64,000 nucleotides of DNA from Planctomycetota bacterium (GTDB taxonomy: Bacteria; Planctomycetota; Planctomycetia; Pirellulales; Lacipirellulaceae). Below are positions 26,301-34,277 of the stretch, piece after piece (position 1 is the stretch's first letter; every line of letters starts with the position of its first letter). Under the pieces are notes generated by a model that was not told where the DNA came from, ran no database searches, and saw only the letters and a list, made by a program, of their open reading frames with translations. The position numbers and the translations under genes are program-made. The stretch is taken from contig JAJRSE010000124.1 of NCBI GenBank assembly GCA_024278955.1, forward strand, positions 1 through 64,000, given 5' to 3'.

Positions 26301-26457
26301 GGATTAAGAGCACCGTCGATCGCAGAACAAGGGCTACGATTCTCCGCCACCGCCCCAAACCCGACAGGCTGCGATAGCCAATCCACCACATCAGCGGCAG
26401 CAGCAATAGCAGCAACAGGTAGATCGGGCTATCGAAGGTGATGCTTCGCTGAAACAT
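23377..26457 (-). CDS. Large membrane protein with two VWA-type domains and a glutamine-amidotransferase-like region
   Basis: 1026 residues. N-terminal helices (IYLLLLLLLPLMWWIGY, IVALVLRSTVLLILVFALAD), then a VWA domain with LLDQSLSIP as MIDAS and KRIVLITDGNQNQGDARRGA; Ig-like extracytoplasmic parts; a region HVLLIENWDKQGEADYLVER to CGLIMLGGPDTFGAGG that matches the glutamine-amidotransferase-like fold found in this VWA family, with no clear catalytic Cys; a second VWA-like part (MIIISDGDPTPSTTATINSL); and a helix (WPWLILIGNCLFLADVFV) before a cytoplasmic Arg/Glu/Pro-rich tail. It is the likely VWA partner of the adjacent MoxR. The gene starts 29 nt after the NHL lipoprotein gene. Its role is inferred to be envelope-related. 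Confidence 0.88.
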   Translation of the reverse strand: MFQRSITFDSPIYLLLLLLLPLMWWIGYRSLSGLGRWRRIVALVLRSTVLLILVFALADVQIQRRSDQLTVIYLLDQSLSIPVDQRQSMVDYVNDSIEQHHDAAHKDRYAVIVFGRDAGVEIPLVNVSIPLNPQIETVLDPEYTDLALAIQRAKAMFPFDAAKRIVLITDGNQNQGDARRGARAAAATGVSIDVVPVMLSARSEVAVEKIDVPAGARKGQPFEMRVVLRNDSPEDLGKTVPGKLRIVRKSGQREETIVEQDVDVPPGKRVFTISEEIDDPDFYTYEAHFSPNATADDGMTQNNKASAFTHVRGKGHVLLIENWDKQGEADYLVERLRKEDIAVTVTPSDRLFTSLAELQRYDSIILANVSRSTGTDADNVSSFSDDQISMLERNTREMGCGLIMLGGPDTFGAGGWTNTELEKAMPVNFEIKNAKVTPVGALVLMMHAGEMPRGNYWQKRIAIESIKILGSRDYCGLIQWNGSDQWLWGQSKGGILRTGPNRKMMMSRVDRMSIGDMPAFDPALKMAAQGFLGLKDAAVKHMIIISDGDPTPSTTATINSLKKQGVKVSTVAVGSHGRLGSQEMQRIAAATGGKYYAVKSAKALPRIYQREARRIARPLVYEPKPAVQPRIVSQHEILQGMEGGIPPISGFVLTSVKENPLVEILLRSPKPVDEKNATVLATWTYGAGKAVALTTDAGQRWANSWAQWDNYDKLFSQMVRWSMRPTDDLDNFTIATDVREGKTQVIITALDQDDQFLNDLSIAGTVVTPDMTSIPLRIEQTAPGRYVGQFDSEVAGSYMIVANTGAGRAPIRSGVNVGYSAEYRVNETNMALLRSLAELKAKGGPAGELVELGLDPSQPEGAAVSNPFRRDLEPAVSNQSIWPWLILIGNCLFLADVFVRRVQVNFLWVPPLFAKLRNKVLGRQHEAPVPETMSRLQSRKRELREQIESRRTAARFEGSADRVDDSQAIDLAASTATSTSTKPRPQPPKAQPEESPVEESYTERLLKAKKRVWEDRKDGNKDERNR

Positions 26458-26486
26458 AGGGGAAAGTCGACAAGGAGATAAAACCG

Positions 26487-27434
26487 TTAGAAAATGGCTC
26501 TTTGAACTCGGTGGTTATTGGAATCTAAAACGTGAATCCGCCCTAGGCTATCCCGAGCAATCGCCCAAGGATTGTGCAACTGGCCAGGACCTTTGCCATG
26601 AGTGCCCCAGCTGCCAACCGGCTTGCCTTCGAGAGTAAATTTTTGAACCCGATGGTTGCCATACTCGCAAACATAAACGTGCCCTTGCCCATCGAGGGCC
26701 AGGTCATAGGGATAATACAGCTTACCTAGTTCGCTTCCTTCTTCTCCCCAAATCGAGAGAAGTTTTCCTGAAGAGTCAAAAACCTGGAGGCGATGGTTGC
26801 AAGCGTCGACAACCCAAATTCTATCCTGAGAATCAATGACCATATTCTGTGGTCGACGAAACTGCCCAGGATCGGCTCCAGGAGATCCCCATTGTAGGAT
26901 AAATTCTCCGTCGGGCGAAAACTTTTGCACCCTATCAAAATCGCCATATTCGGCCACGTAGAAGTTTCCCTGCGAATCTTCACACACGTCGGTAACGAAT
27001 CCGAATTCTCCGGGGCCATGTCCTAGGGTTCCGCCAATCGTTTGGTCTTCGAGAAGTTCGCCATCCGGCGTGTAAACCAGCATCCGATAGTAATGCGTGT
27101 CTGCAACAAGCAGCCGCCCTGCCCGGTCGATCGTGAGACCCGAAGGCCTTCCGTTTTTGCTAATCGGCGTTTTCCAGCCTCGGAGGTAGGTGCCTTCGGT
27201 GTCGAACACTTGAATGCGTGCCGTCATGTCGACGAGATACAGCTCATCGTTGGCATCGATAGCCAAGGCACGAGGCTTCTGCAGGCGACCCTCGGTAATG
27301 CCGCTTTGCCCCCAGATAAGGTCAGCAGTCCCCTCCTGCTGGGGTCTGCTGAGACAGCCGGCAGAAAACGTAATTCCTACCGCGATGCTGGCAACAAGCA
27401 GTTGGTTCAAATTTTGCAATAGGCACCCTATCAT
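26487..27434 (-). CDS. NHL-repeat lipoprotein
   Basis: 315 residues. The N-terminus (MIGCLLQNLNQLLVASIAVG) ends in a lipobox-like FSAGC, so the mature protein should be anchored by lipid to a membrane, with Cys27 as first residue. From there to the end it is a run of NHL repeats (GRLQKPRALAIDANDELYLV, GPGEFGFVTDVCEDSQGNFY, DPGQFRRPQNMVIDSQDRIW, KLYYPYDLALDGQGHVYVCE, GPGQLHNPWAIARDSLGRIH), about six, which make a beta-propeller for protein or ligand binding. It leads the operon that continues with the VWA protein gene 29 nt further. Confidence 0.9.
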   Translation of the reverse strand: MIGCLLQNLNQLLVASIAVGITFSAGCLSRPQQEGTADLIWGQSGITEGRLQKPRALAIDANDELYLVDMTARIQVFDTEGTYLRGWKTPISKNGRPSGLTIDRAGRLLVADTHYYRMLVYTPDGELLEDQTIGGTLGHGPGEFGFVTDVCEDSQGNFYVAEYGDFDRVQKFSPDGEFILQWGSPGADPGQFRRPQNMVIDSQDRIWVVDACNHRLQVFDSSGKLLSIWGEEGSELGKLYYPYDLALDGQGHVYVCEYGNHRVQKFTLEGKPVGSWGTHGKGPGQLHNPWAIARDSLGRIHVLDSNNHRVQRAIF

Positions 27435-27763
27435 AAGATACGATTAGAAGCCATAAAGCCTTAATCTCCAAGGACTTTCGTCTGCGAAGGGTTCGCCCAA
27501 GCTGCTTGACCAAGTTTGCTGTGAACGGCTATATTGAGAGGCTATTAAACATCCTCTGTGCGATGGTCTGGAAATCGGTTCTCTCAGATCTGCCGCACAA
27601 TACCATCATAACCATTTAGCAGACGTGTGTGTACGTTCGACTGGCGGTTGCTGTCGCAGGACAGGGATCGGGCTGGGGATTTTTTCCCGTTGCTCTTCGC
27701 CGGTCATCGTCCACAATTTTTATCGTCTACTGGGAAAGTACGCGCAGCGCCGAGCTGTTGCCT
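27435..27763. other. Intergenic region before the YrdC-phosphatase fusion gene
   Basis: About 330 bp, divergent from the NHL gene. The reading frame of the next gene extends 135 nt upstream (to 27629) but the extra residues have no YrdC character. No repeat or promoter was recognised. Confidence 0.4.
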
Positions 27764-28909
27764 ATGCCGCCAATTGTCATAGACCTTCGCCAAACCGACG
27801 ACAGTCGGGACGTAGTCCATCGGGCTGTTCAAACCCTGGCGGAAGGCGGCCTTGTCGTTTTCCCAACCGAAACAGTTTATGGACTAGGAGCGAGCGCTCG
27901 GAGTGCAGCCGGAGTCCAAAAGTTAATTGAAGCGAAGGGACGATCTCAGAACGCACCTTTCACACTTGCAATTAAAAGCGCTGAAGAAGCGTTCGACTAC
28001 GTCCCGCAATTGGGCCGATTGGCGGAGCGATTGGCTCGCAGGTGTTGGCCTGGGCCAATTACCTTAGTGGTCGGCCCAGAAAATGGGGCTGCCGGTTCCG
28101 AAGAAGGCAACGGCTTGATTCACCAGTTGCCTAAGTCGGTTCAGCAGGTCGTGGCGCCAAACGGAACGGTAGGTTTACGAGTACCTGCCCATGATGTGGT
28201 GCTTGATGTACTACGGATGCTTGCAGGGCCCATTGCCTTGACCAGCGCCAACCGATCGGGACAACCAGCAGCGGTTACCGCCGAACAAGTGGTCGAGTTT
28301 TTAGGTGATTCCGTCGATCTGGTGATTGATGATGGTCGTAGCCGCTACGGACAACCTTCGACCGTCATACGAGCCACTGGCGGAGAATATCATTGTCTCC
28401 GGGAAGGAGTTGTTGGGCAATTGGCAATCGATCGCCTTTCCAGCATGATTGTACTCTTAGTTTGCACGGGGAATACTTGCCGCAGCCCGATGGCCGAGGT
28501 GATCATGCGACAATTAGTCGCTGAAAAGCTAGGATGCTCAGAAGCTGATTTGGATCAGCAGGGCACGATCATCACCTCCGCTGGTATCGCGGCCGCGGCC
28601 GGGTGTGGCCCTAGCCATGAAGCCGTCGTGGTGATGAAAGAAAAAGGAATCGACCTTAGCAAACATGAATCGCAGCCACTAACCGATAAACTGGTACGCC
28701 ACGCCGATGTGATCCTGACAATGACCGAAGGGCACCGTAGCGCGATCCTGCGGCGATGGCCCGACGCTTCGACGCGACTACTGACCTTGCGTCCTGACGG
28801 AAAAGACATTCGAGATCCCATTGGCGCATCGACGAACGTTTACCGAGAGTGTGCCGAAGAAGTCCAAACGGCATTGCGACAACGACTCGACGAAATTGAA
28901 TTCAAATAA
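27764..28909 (+). CDS. Fusion of a threonylcarbamoyl-AMP synthase (YrdC/Sua5) and a low-molecular-weight phosphatase of the arginine-phosphatase type
   Basis: 381 residues from the ATG at 27764. Residues 1-225 are YrdC/Sua5: GGLVVFPTETVYGLGASARS, KGRSQNAPFTLAIKSAEEAF, GPITLVVG, VGLRVPAHDVVLDVL and PIALTSANRSGQPAAVTAEQ. This enzyme makes L-threonylcarbamoyl-AMP for t6A37 of tRNA. From Met228 the second half is a low-molecular-weight phosphatase: VCTGNTCRSPMAE (Cys234, Arg240), SAGIAAAAG, and the acid loop near RDPIGASTNVY. Thr at the third variable position of the CTGNTCRSP loop is the form of Bacillus YwlE, a protein-arginine phosphatase; classic tyrosine phosphatases carry Ile/Leu. The substrate is therefore inferred. 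No internal start signal precedes Met228. rpiB follows 72 nt downstream. Confidence 0.85.
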   Translation: MPPIVIDLRQTDDSRDVVHRAVQTLAEGGLVVFPTETVYGLGASARSAAGVQKLIEAKGRSQNAPFTLAIKSAEEAFDYVPQLGRLAERLARRCWPGPITLVVGPENGAAGSEEGNGLIHQLPKSVQQVVAPNGTVGLRVPAHDVVLDVLRMLAGPIALTSANRSGQPAAVTAEQVVEFLGDSVDLVIDDGRSRYGQPSTVIRATGGEYHCLREGVVGQLAIDRLSSMIVLLVCTGNTCRSPMAEVIMRQLVAEKLGCSEADLDQQGTIITSAGIAAAAGCGPSHEAVVVMKEKGIDLSKHESQPLTDKLVRHADVILTMTEGHRSAILRRWPDASTRLLTLRPDGKDIRDPIGASTNVYRECAEEVQTALRQRLDEIEFK

Positions 28910-28981
28910 GCGGCCTGCTTTAGCAGATCGCCTCAACACAAATAAACCAGAACAACGAACATTGAGAAAGGATTAAAAATC

Positions 28982-29452
28982 ATGAGGATCGCGATTGCTA
29001 GCGACCATAGGGGTTTTCACCTCAAGGAAAAACTCTGTGCTTTGCTGAAAACCAAAGGGCACGAGGTAATGGATGAAGGCCCTCAGGCAGCTGAATCGGT
29101 CGACTACCCCGATTTTGCCGCACTGGTGGCACGTCGTATAGGCGACAACTCGGCAGATCGGGGTATCTTGATTTGCGGCACAGGCATCGGCATGGCCGTG
29201 ACGGCGAACAAGTTCCCTGGCGTGCGTGCTGCGCAATGCACCGATGACGTCACCGCAGAAATCAGCCGTCGGCATAACGACTTGAACGTCCTCTGCCTGT
29301 CGGCAGATATGCTCAGTCCCCGAAGTGTCGAGCGAATGGTAGGCCTGTGGCTAAAAACCGAATTTGAAGGCGGCCGGCATTCGCGTCGAATTGAGAAAAT
29401 ACGAGAGATCGAAGAGAAACTACACAGCCAGGAAGATTCGGCGGTCTCCTAA
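28982..29452 (+). CDS. rpiB: Ribose-5-phosphate isomerase B
   Basis: 156 residues, with AAAGGA upstream and ATG at 28982. It interconverts ribulose-5- and ribose-5-phosphate in the pentose phosphate pathway. Motifs: RIAIASDHRGFHLKEKL at the N-terminus, the phosphate-binding/catalytic ILICGTGIGMAVTANKFPGV with the conserved Cys, and ARRIG, RRHNDLNVLCLSADM. Length is at the upper end of the family (about 145-160). It follows the YrdC-phosphatase fusion gene, an order seen in Bacillus (ywlC, ywlE, ywlF). Its 3' end faces the kinase gene 11 nt away. Confidence 0.95.
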   Translation: MRIAIASDHRGFHLKEKLCALLKTKGHEVMDEGPQAAESVDYPDFAALVARRIGDNSADRGILICGTGIGMAVTANKFPGVRAAQCTDDVTAEISRRHNDLNVLCLSADMLSPRSVERMVGLWLKTEFEGGRHSRRIEKIREIEEKLHSQEDSAVS

Positions 29453-29463
29453 AGGCAGGTTTG

Positions 29464-30933
29464 CTATTCGGTATTGTCGAGCACGGTGAGGATGGCCTTA
29501 CGCAGCTCGCGAGACTTCATAGGCATTTGCACCACCAAGCGGTGCTTTGCTGCGTTGGCTTGTTCTCGTAGAGCCTCCTGATGTTCGCCCAGCAGGAGAA
29601 CTACGGGGATTTTTTTGGTCGAAGTTTCTTCGCCAAGGCGATTAAACGCATCCACTGCCGCTGCGCCAATGTGGCCGGTGCTTAAGAGCAGCACATCGGC
29701 GGTCTTGTTGTTTTCGTAGAAACGCTGAAAGAGCCGCTCAGGGTCGCTTGTCACTAAAACGCGGTAACCTCGCTTCTTAAACAAGGCGCGAAAGAGATCT
29801 TGCATTTTGGTAACGGATTCTACGACCATCAGCTTTCGAGGCTGGCCACTCGCATCGTGCCCTTCGAGTGGCCCCGTGTTGACGGGAGCATCAATCGCGT
29901 GCTCGCGTTGATCTTTGACTCGCTTCACAGCCAACTTGAGGTCGGATAACATTTCTGCCGGAGTTTGATAGCGGCGATCAGGGTCGAAAGCTAGCGCTTT
30001 GTTCACTACGCGAACGATCGGCAATGGCAAGCTGGGATCAACCTCGACGATGGACTTAATGTCCTGGTATCTCGATTTATTCAAACGCTGAGCACGATCC
30101 CGCGTCTCGGCAATCGCTGGCTGGCCGGAGAGAAGTTGGTAGTAGATACACCCGCAGAAAAAGATATCGCTCCGGGTGTCATCCTTACGAACGTTGGTTG
30201 CACGCTCCAGTCCTGCGTAGTCGATCGTGCGAGGATTGGCACCTTCGACAGGATCCTCTGAATTTGTCCCTCCTAGCCCAGCAAGCCCAAAGTCAACAAG
30301 CTTTGCTTCGCCTTCACTTGAAACAATGACGTTAGACATTTTCAAGTCGCGGTGGGTGATTCCCTGCTGGAAGGCATAGGTTAAACCGGCCATCATGCCG
30401 GCAACAATGCGAGAAGCTTCAGTCGGCTCAAACTTGCCACGGACTTTGAAAAAGTCGCGTAAGTTATGACCTTCGACAAAATCCATCACAAGAAAATGCA
30501 GGCTACCTTTGCTGAAAACCTGGTGAATTGCCACGATATTGGGGTGCTGGAGCGACGCTCCAAGTTCGCCTTCGCGGCGGAACATGTCGGTCTGTTCTGG
30601 GTCGCTGCAAAATCGCTTTCGCAGAACTTTAACTGCCACTAGCTCATCGGTCTTGCGGTGCGCTGCCCGATAGACTCGGGCAAACGTTCCTGCTCCGACG
30701 GCGTATTGCACTTTGTAATCGCCGTAAAAGAATCCGGTCTTGAAACCGCGTTCAAGACGATCGATCTGATAATTAGTTAACAGGCCATGCCGAACAAGGA
30801 CTTGCTTGAGCTGCTCGTATTCGACGTTGCGCGTGCCCAGCTCGCTCCACACATCTCGGAGTTCTTGCTCCGAGACGACGTTGACATCCAACGCACGTTG
30901 GGCCAATTTCTCAGCTGTCAATTCGGTGGCCAT
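29464..30933 (-). CDS. Serine/threonine protein kinase with a C-terminal pseudo-receiver domain
   Basis: About 489 residues from the ATG at 30933 (MATELTAEKLAQRALDVNVV); an alternative starts three codons earlier. The first 70 residues are a helical region (DVWSELGTRNVEYEQLKQVL) often found in planctomycete kinases. The kinase domain (about 75-335) has a glycine loop AVGAGTFARVYRA, VAVKVLRKRF (Lys), THRDLKMSNVIV (catalytic loop) and LVDFGLAGLGG. Residues about 360-489 form a receiver-like domain (KLMVVESVTKMQDLFRALFK to ILTVL). It lacks the phospho-acceptor Asp: the ADVLLLSTGH segment has Ser where Asp is expected, and the acidic start is VVES. It is probably a fold for interaction, not phosphorylation. 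The small gene at 31026-31313 lies just upstream on the same strand. Confidence 0.9.
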   Translation of the reverse strand: MATELTAEKLAQRALDVNVVSEQELRDVWSELGTRNVEYEQLKQVLVRHGLLTNYQIDRLERGFKTGFFYGDYKVQYAVGAGTFARVYRAAHRKTDELVAVKVLRKRFCSDPEQTDMFRREGELGASLQHPNIVAIHQVFSKGSLHFLVMDFVEGHNLRDFFKVRGKFEPTEASRIVAGMMAGLTYAFQQGITHRDLKMSNVIVSSEGEAKLVDFGLAGLGGTNSEDPVEGANPRTIDYAGLERATNVRKDDTRSDIFFCGCIYYQLLSGQPAIAETRDRAQRLNKSRYQDIKSIVEVDPSLPLPIVRVVNKALAFDPDRRYQTPAEMLSDLKLAVKRVKDQREHAIDAPVNTGPLEGHDASGQPRKLMVVESVTKMQDLFRALFKKRGYRVLVTSDPERLFQRFYENNKTADVLLLSTGHIGAAAVDAFNRLGEETSTKKIPVVLLLGEHQEALREQANAAKHRLVVQMPMKSRELRKAILTVLDNTE

Positions 30934-31025
30934 AACGAGCAAACGCCTAGATCTGCATTCTAATTTAATACTTCTCGCGCGATCAAGAAATCGCGTTCCA
31001 CTCGGTGCTAGTCGCCTAGCCTTAC

Positions 31026-31313
31026 TTAACTCTGATACTCATCAAGCTTCTGTCGATAATCTTCTCGCTCGCGTCGCGTTGCTTCAAGGTCGAACATCAA
31101 ATACTTCATGTCGAGCCGAAGCTGGCTAATCGCGTCCTGGACAAGCGTCAGGATTCGTCTTCGTCGTTTGGTGCTCTCTACCACTGCGTCGACCAGCGGA
31201 GCCAACTGGGCTGCGTATTCGTCTGGCAGCGAATTCATAGCAGCTGCGAGTCGCTGTAAATCTGCTGGAATATGGTTGGCTGTGGACACGGACGATTCAG
31301 GGGTACTGCTCAT
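31026..31313 (-). CDS. Small hypothetical protein, predicted coiled coil
   Basis: About 95 residues from the ATG at 31313 (MSSTPESSVSTANHIPADLQ), with GGAG 9 nt upstream on the minus strand. The C-terminal half is highly charged and helical (ESTKRRRRILTLVQDAISQL, FDLEATRREREDYRQKLDEY), a likely coiled coil. It is transcribed toward the kinase gene, about 90 nt away, and may be co-expressed with it. Function unknown. Confidence 0.7.
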   Translation of the reverse strand: MSSTPESSVSTANHIPADLQRLAAAMNSLPDEYAAQLAPLVDAVVESTKRRRRILTLVQDAISQLRLDMKYLMFDLEATRREREDYRQKLDEYQS

Positions 31314-31646
31314 GGTTTGCATCTCCAGGAAAAATGGTTAGTCGATGCGTGATAAAGCAGGATGCGTACCAAACCAGTCAGCACTTTCCAGAGACTTACG
31401 CAAGTAATTGTACAGTAAAGACTTAGCGCAAATCCAGAGGCGAGACGAGGGATTTTTCTTGAACGTGCTCCTGTTGCCGCAATGCCCCAGATTGAGCTGG
31501 CCGATTTCCGGAAACCCTGTTATAAGCATGACTTACATCAAATTCCACGCTCCTGACCGCATGTTGCTCTTTGGCAACGTGTGGGTGTTGCCTGCGGTTG
31601 TTGGTAACCCTCCCAACCGGCACGTCGTGCCGTAACCCCCTCTCCT
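31314..31646. other. Intergenic region between the coiled-coil gene and the 876-aa protein gene
   Basis: About 330 bp between divergent genes; nothing was recognised beyond ordinary AT-rich stretches that could hold promoters. Confidence 0.4.
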
Positions 31647-34277
31647 GTGCGAACCATGTGCAACTCCGACCGACCAACTGTTCGGTGCCGCTTGTCCGAG
31701 AGATGGCGAAGCCTTGGGCTAGGCATTTGGGCAATCTTGCTGGTAGCGGTCTGGCCTGGATTTGCGTTGAGCGATTCCCCGCCTGCCCTTCGCGATAACA
31801 TGGATGGGCAGAAGACCATTCTACAACGATTGGCAAGTACGGTTCGTACGGAAGTTGTGTATCACGCCGTTGATCGGCAGTTTCATCGCTTCGGATCGGG
31901 TTCCGAACGAATCCGGGTGGCTTGCCCCGCAGGAGCCTCGGCTCCATGGGCTTACCCGTTACCGAACACGCCCGTGTTAAACGAGCTTCGTTTTTCGTCA
32001 TGGGTGATGTGCAATCGTCCTGGCATGCAATTGGCTGCCAATGTTGTGTTACCTCGGAGCAAAGACCCATCTACGGGCAGGCCTTTTGAAATTTTGGTTC
32101 GCGGAGGAACCTTAGGGCGTGGGACGGGTTGGGAGCAGCTTACTTTGGGAGAGCTGCCCCAGTTGGTTGCAAGGATGACGCGTGTGGCGCGAGCCCAGCA
32201 TGGTAGCAACCTCGACGAACGGGGTGCGTATGTTTCAAGGATTGTGTTACTTATTCCAGGTGGTCGTGGGTTAACGGAATGTTTGATTGATCAAATTGAA
32301 GTCTATGGAATTATCGGCGCTCGAAACAATCAAGAGGCCTCTTCGGTTGCTGCTTCTATTTTGCAAATGCCAAAGAAGGAATTTCAGATCCCACAGATTA
32401 TTCAATGGCAAGGTGAGCCGTTCGAGTTGCTTGCGAAGCTTGGATTCGATGTCGTGGGAATGAAGCGTTTGCCCTCGTCCGACGAATTGCTCGAAGCAAG
32501 GAAACTTGGATTGGCTCTGATTTGCCCTCCCCCTCTGCCCCAGCAGCTTAGCGAACAAGGCATCGCGGACGAGCTGGCCGATGTGTACGCTTGGGATTTG
32601 GGAGAGCAGCTTTCGTCGGAAGATCTGGACCACCTCATTCGCTGGCAAGAGTTGATTAAGCGTGTCGACCCGGTCGACACGCGGCCGATGCTCATCACGC
32701 CCCAACTTTTTACGCGCGAAGCCTCGCGGTTGGCCGATGTGCTGCTGATCGGTCGGACCATGATTGGCACCAATACTTCGTTGCAGGACCATGCCACTTG
32801 GCTTACTCAAAGACGCCGACTTGCACGTCCGGGCACCGATATCTGGACGACCTTGGATACTCAACTCAGCCCGAAGCAAACTTTGCAAGCAGCCGGATTG
32901 CAGGGCAATTCGCTGGCAGGTGCTTCGTACCAGCAGCTCGCAGCTCTTACTTCGGCAGCCTTTGCCGTCAAGTGTCGAGGCTTCTATTACGCGTCCCATA
33001 GTTCGCTGGCTGCCAACGATCTGGCGACTCGGCGGCGGGCAAAAGCGATTCAGCTTAACAACTTCCGGCTTGATTTGGCCGAACCTTGGCTCGCCTCGGG
33101 CAAAGTGCTTGAGGTGGCGCGTAGCTCGCGACCACAGCTCAATGCGGTTGTTCTTAAAGCGGAACGGTCTCATCTGCTGGTTCCTATCCACTGGTCAAGT
33201 AGTATGCTTTCCCCGGCAGCCGATTCGACCGAGGGGCCTCTTTCGTTCACGGTGCCTGGGGCGGGAGAATCGTCGGAAGCGTATTTGCTTACCCTCGGAG
33301 GTACCGAGCGGCTTCGGCATCGGCGCGTCACGGGCGGAGTGCGTATTACGCTCGAATCGCTTCCTACCGATGCGTTTATCCTGCTGACCGACGACCCGCA
33401 AGCGTTCTCGCAGGTTGCGCGGTATCTTCGCAAGGTTGCGCCGCAGGCTTCACGATTGCGTAGGGAACTTGCCGCGCAAAGATTACAAGAAATAAACACC
33501 TCTCTCTCTGGTTCGGCTCGTTTCGCCAACCGAGAACAAGCCACAGGGTTGTTGCAACGTGCGGCTCTTGAGCTTCAGATGTGCGACAAACACTTGACAC
33601 ACGGGAGCAACGACTTGGCTTATTCGAGTGCGGATAGGGTGGATAAAATACTTAACGAAATCGATCATGCCTCGGCTTCGCGCGGCGGAACAGCTCAGCC
33701 CTTGTTTGCTGGCCACGCGGGTCTCGAACAAACTCTGGCACGAACGCCGGTGGGGGAAAACCTCCTTGATGGTGGCGGGTTCGAAAATTTGCCTGCTTTG
33801 CTTAAGGCAGGCTGGCGGCATCGGCAGCTTCCGATCGAGGGAATTGCCAGTGCGGTTCGGCTCTCGCCCGTGGCTCCAAGCAGCGGGTCGTATTGTTTGG
33901 AGCTGGAAGCAAAGGCAATGGATGAGAATGGTCCGCCGCCGGTAGTTCAAGCTTCGCCAGTTTGGATCACAACGGCAGCGGTACAAGTTCAAGCCGGCGA
34001 AATCGTAGAAATTACCGGGGTAGTTCGCGTGCCTGAACCGTTGATCGGCACGGTCGACGGTTTGCAGGTCATCGATTCTCTGGGAGGGCCCGAGATGGCT
34101 CTTCGCATCGCTGAAGCTCCCTCGTGGCAACGTTTCCGGATTCTTCGTACCGTGCCAAGCGACGGAGAGGTGACGGTATCGATCGCGCTTTCGGGGCTTG
34201 GCAAAGCTCAGATCGACGACTTGGCCATCCGGACGACCCGACTGTCGGCAAACGGGGTGAGTGTTCAGAGTCGATAG
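31647..34277 (+). CDS. Secreted 876-residue protein with a C-terminal beta-sandwich; family not recognised
   Basis: 876 residues from a GTG at 31647; an ATG three codons later is equally possible. The N-terminus is a Sec signal peptide after a basic stretch (SLGLGIWAILLVAVWPGFAL). The mature protein seems to have: a beta-rich N-terminal part (about 50-220) with GRPFEILVRGGTLGRGTGWE; a middle of alternating strands and helices (about 230-480, FDVVGMKRLPSSDELLEARK to ALTSAAFAVKCRGFYY) that resembles a TIM-barrel glycosidase-like fold by pattern only; a helical part; and a C-terminal jelly-roll-like region (about 705-870) with NLLDGGGFENLPALL, GEIVEITGVVRV and DDLAIR, similar to carbohydrate-binding modules. 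No catalytic motif can be assigned. A polysaccharide-related surface function is only an inference. Confidence 0.6.
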   Translation: MRTMCNSDRPTVRCRLSERWRSLGLGIWAILLVAVWPGFALSDSPPALRDNMDGQKTILQRLASTVRTEVVYHAVDRQFHRFGSGSERIRVACPAGASAPWAYPLPNTPVLNELRFSSWVMCNRPGMQLAANVVLPRSKDPSTGRPFEILVRGGTLGRGTGWEQLTLGELPQLVARMTRVARAQHGSNLDERGAYVSRIVLLIPGGRGLTECLIDQIEVYGIIGARNNQEASSVAASILQMPKKEFQIPQIIQWQGEPFELLAKLGFDVVGMKRLPSSDELLEARKLGLALICPPPLPQQLSEQGIADELADVYAWDLGEQLSSEDLDHLIRWQELIKRVDPVDTRPMLITPQLFTREASRLADVLLIGRTMIGTNTSLQDHATWLTQRRRLARPGTDIWTTLDTQLSPKQTLQAAGLQGNSLAGASYQQLAALTSAAFAVKCRGFYYASHSSLAANDLATRRRAKAIQLNNFRLDLAEPWLASGKVLEVARSSRPQLNAVVLKAERSHLLVPIHWSSSMLSPAADSTEGPLSFTVPGAGESSEAYLLTLGGTERLRHRRVTGGVRITLESLPTDAFILLTDDPQAFSQVARYLRKVAPQASRLRRELAAQRLQEINTSLSGSARFANREQATGLLQRAALELQMCDKHLTHGSNDLAYSSADRVDKILNEIDHASASRGGTAQPLFAGHAGLEQTLARTPVGENLLDGGGFENLPALLKAGWRHRQLPIEGIASAVRLSPVAPSSGSYCLELEAKAMDENGPPPVVQASPVWITTAAVQVQAGEIVEITGVVRVPEPLIGTVDGLQVIDSLGGPEMALRIAEAPSWQRFRILRTVPSDGEVTVSIALSGLGKAQIDDLAIRTTRLSANGVSVQSR

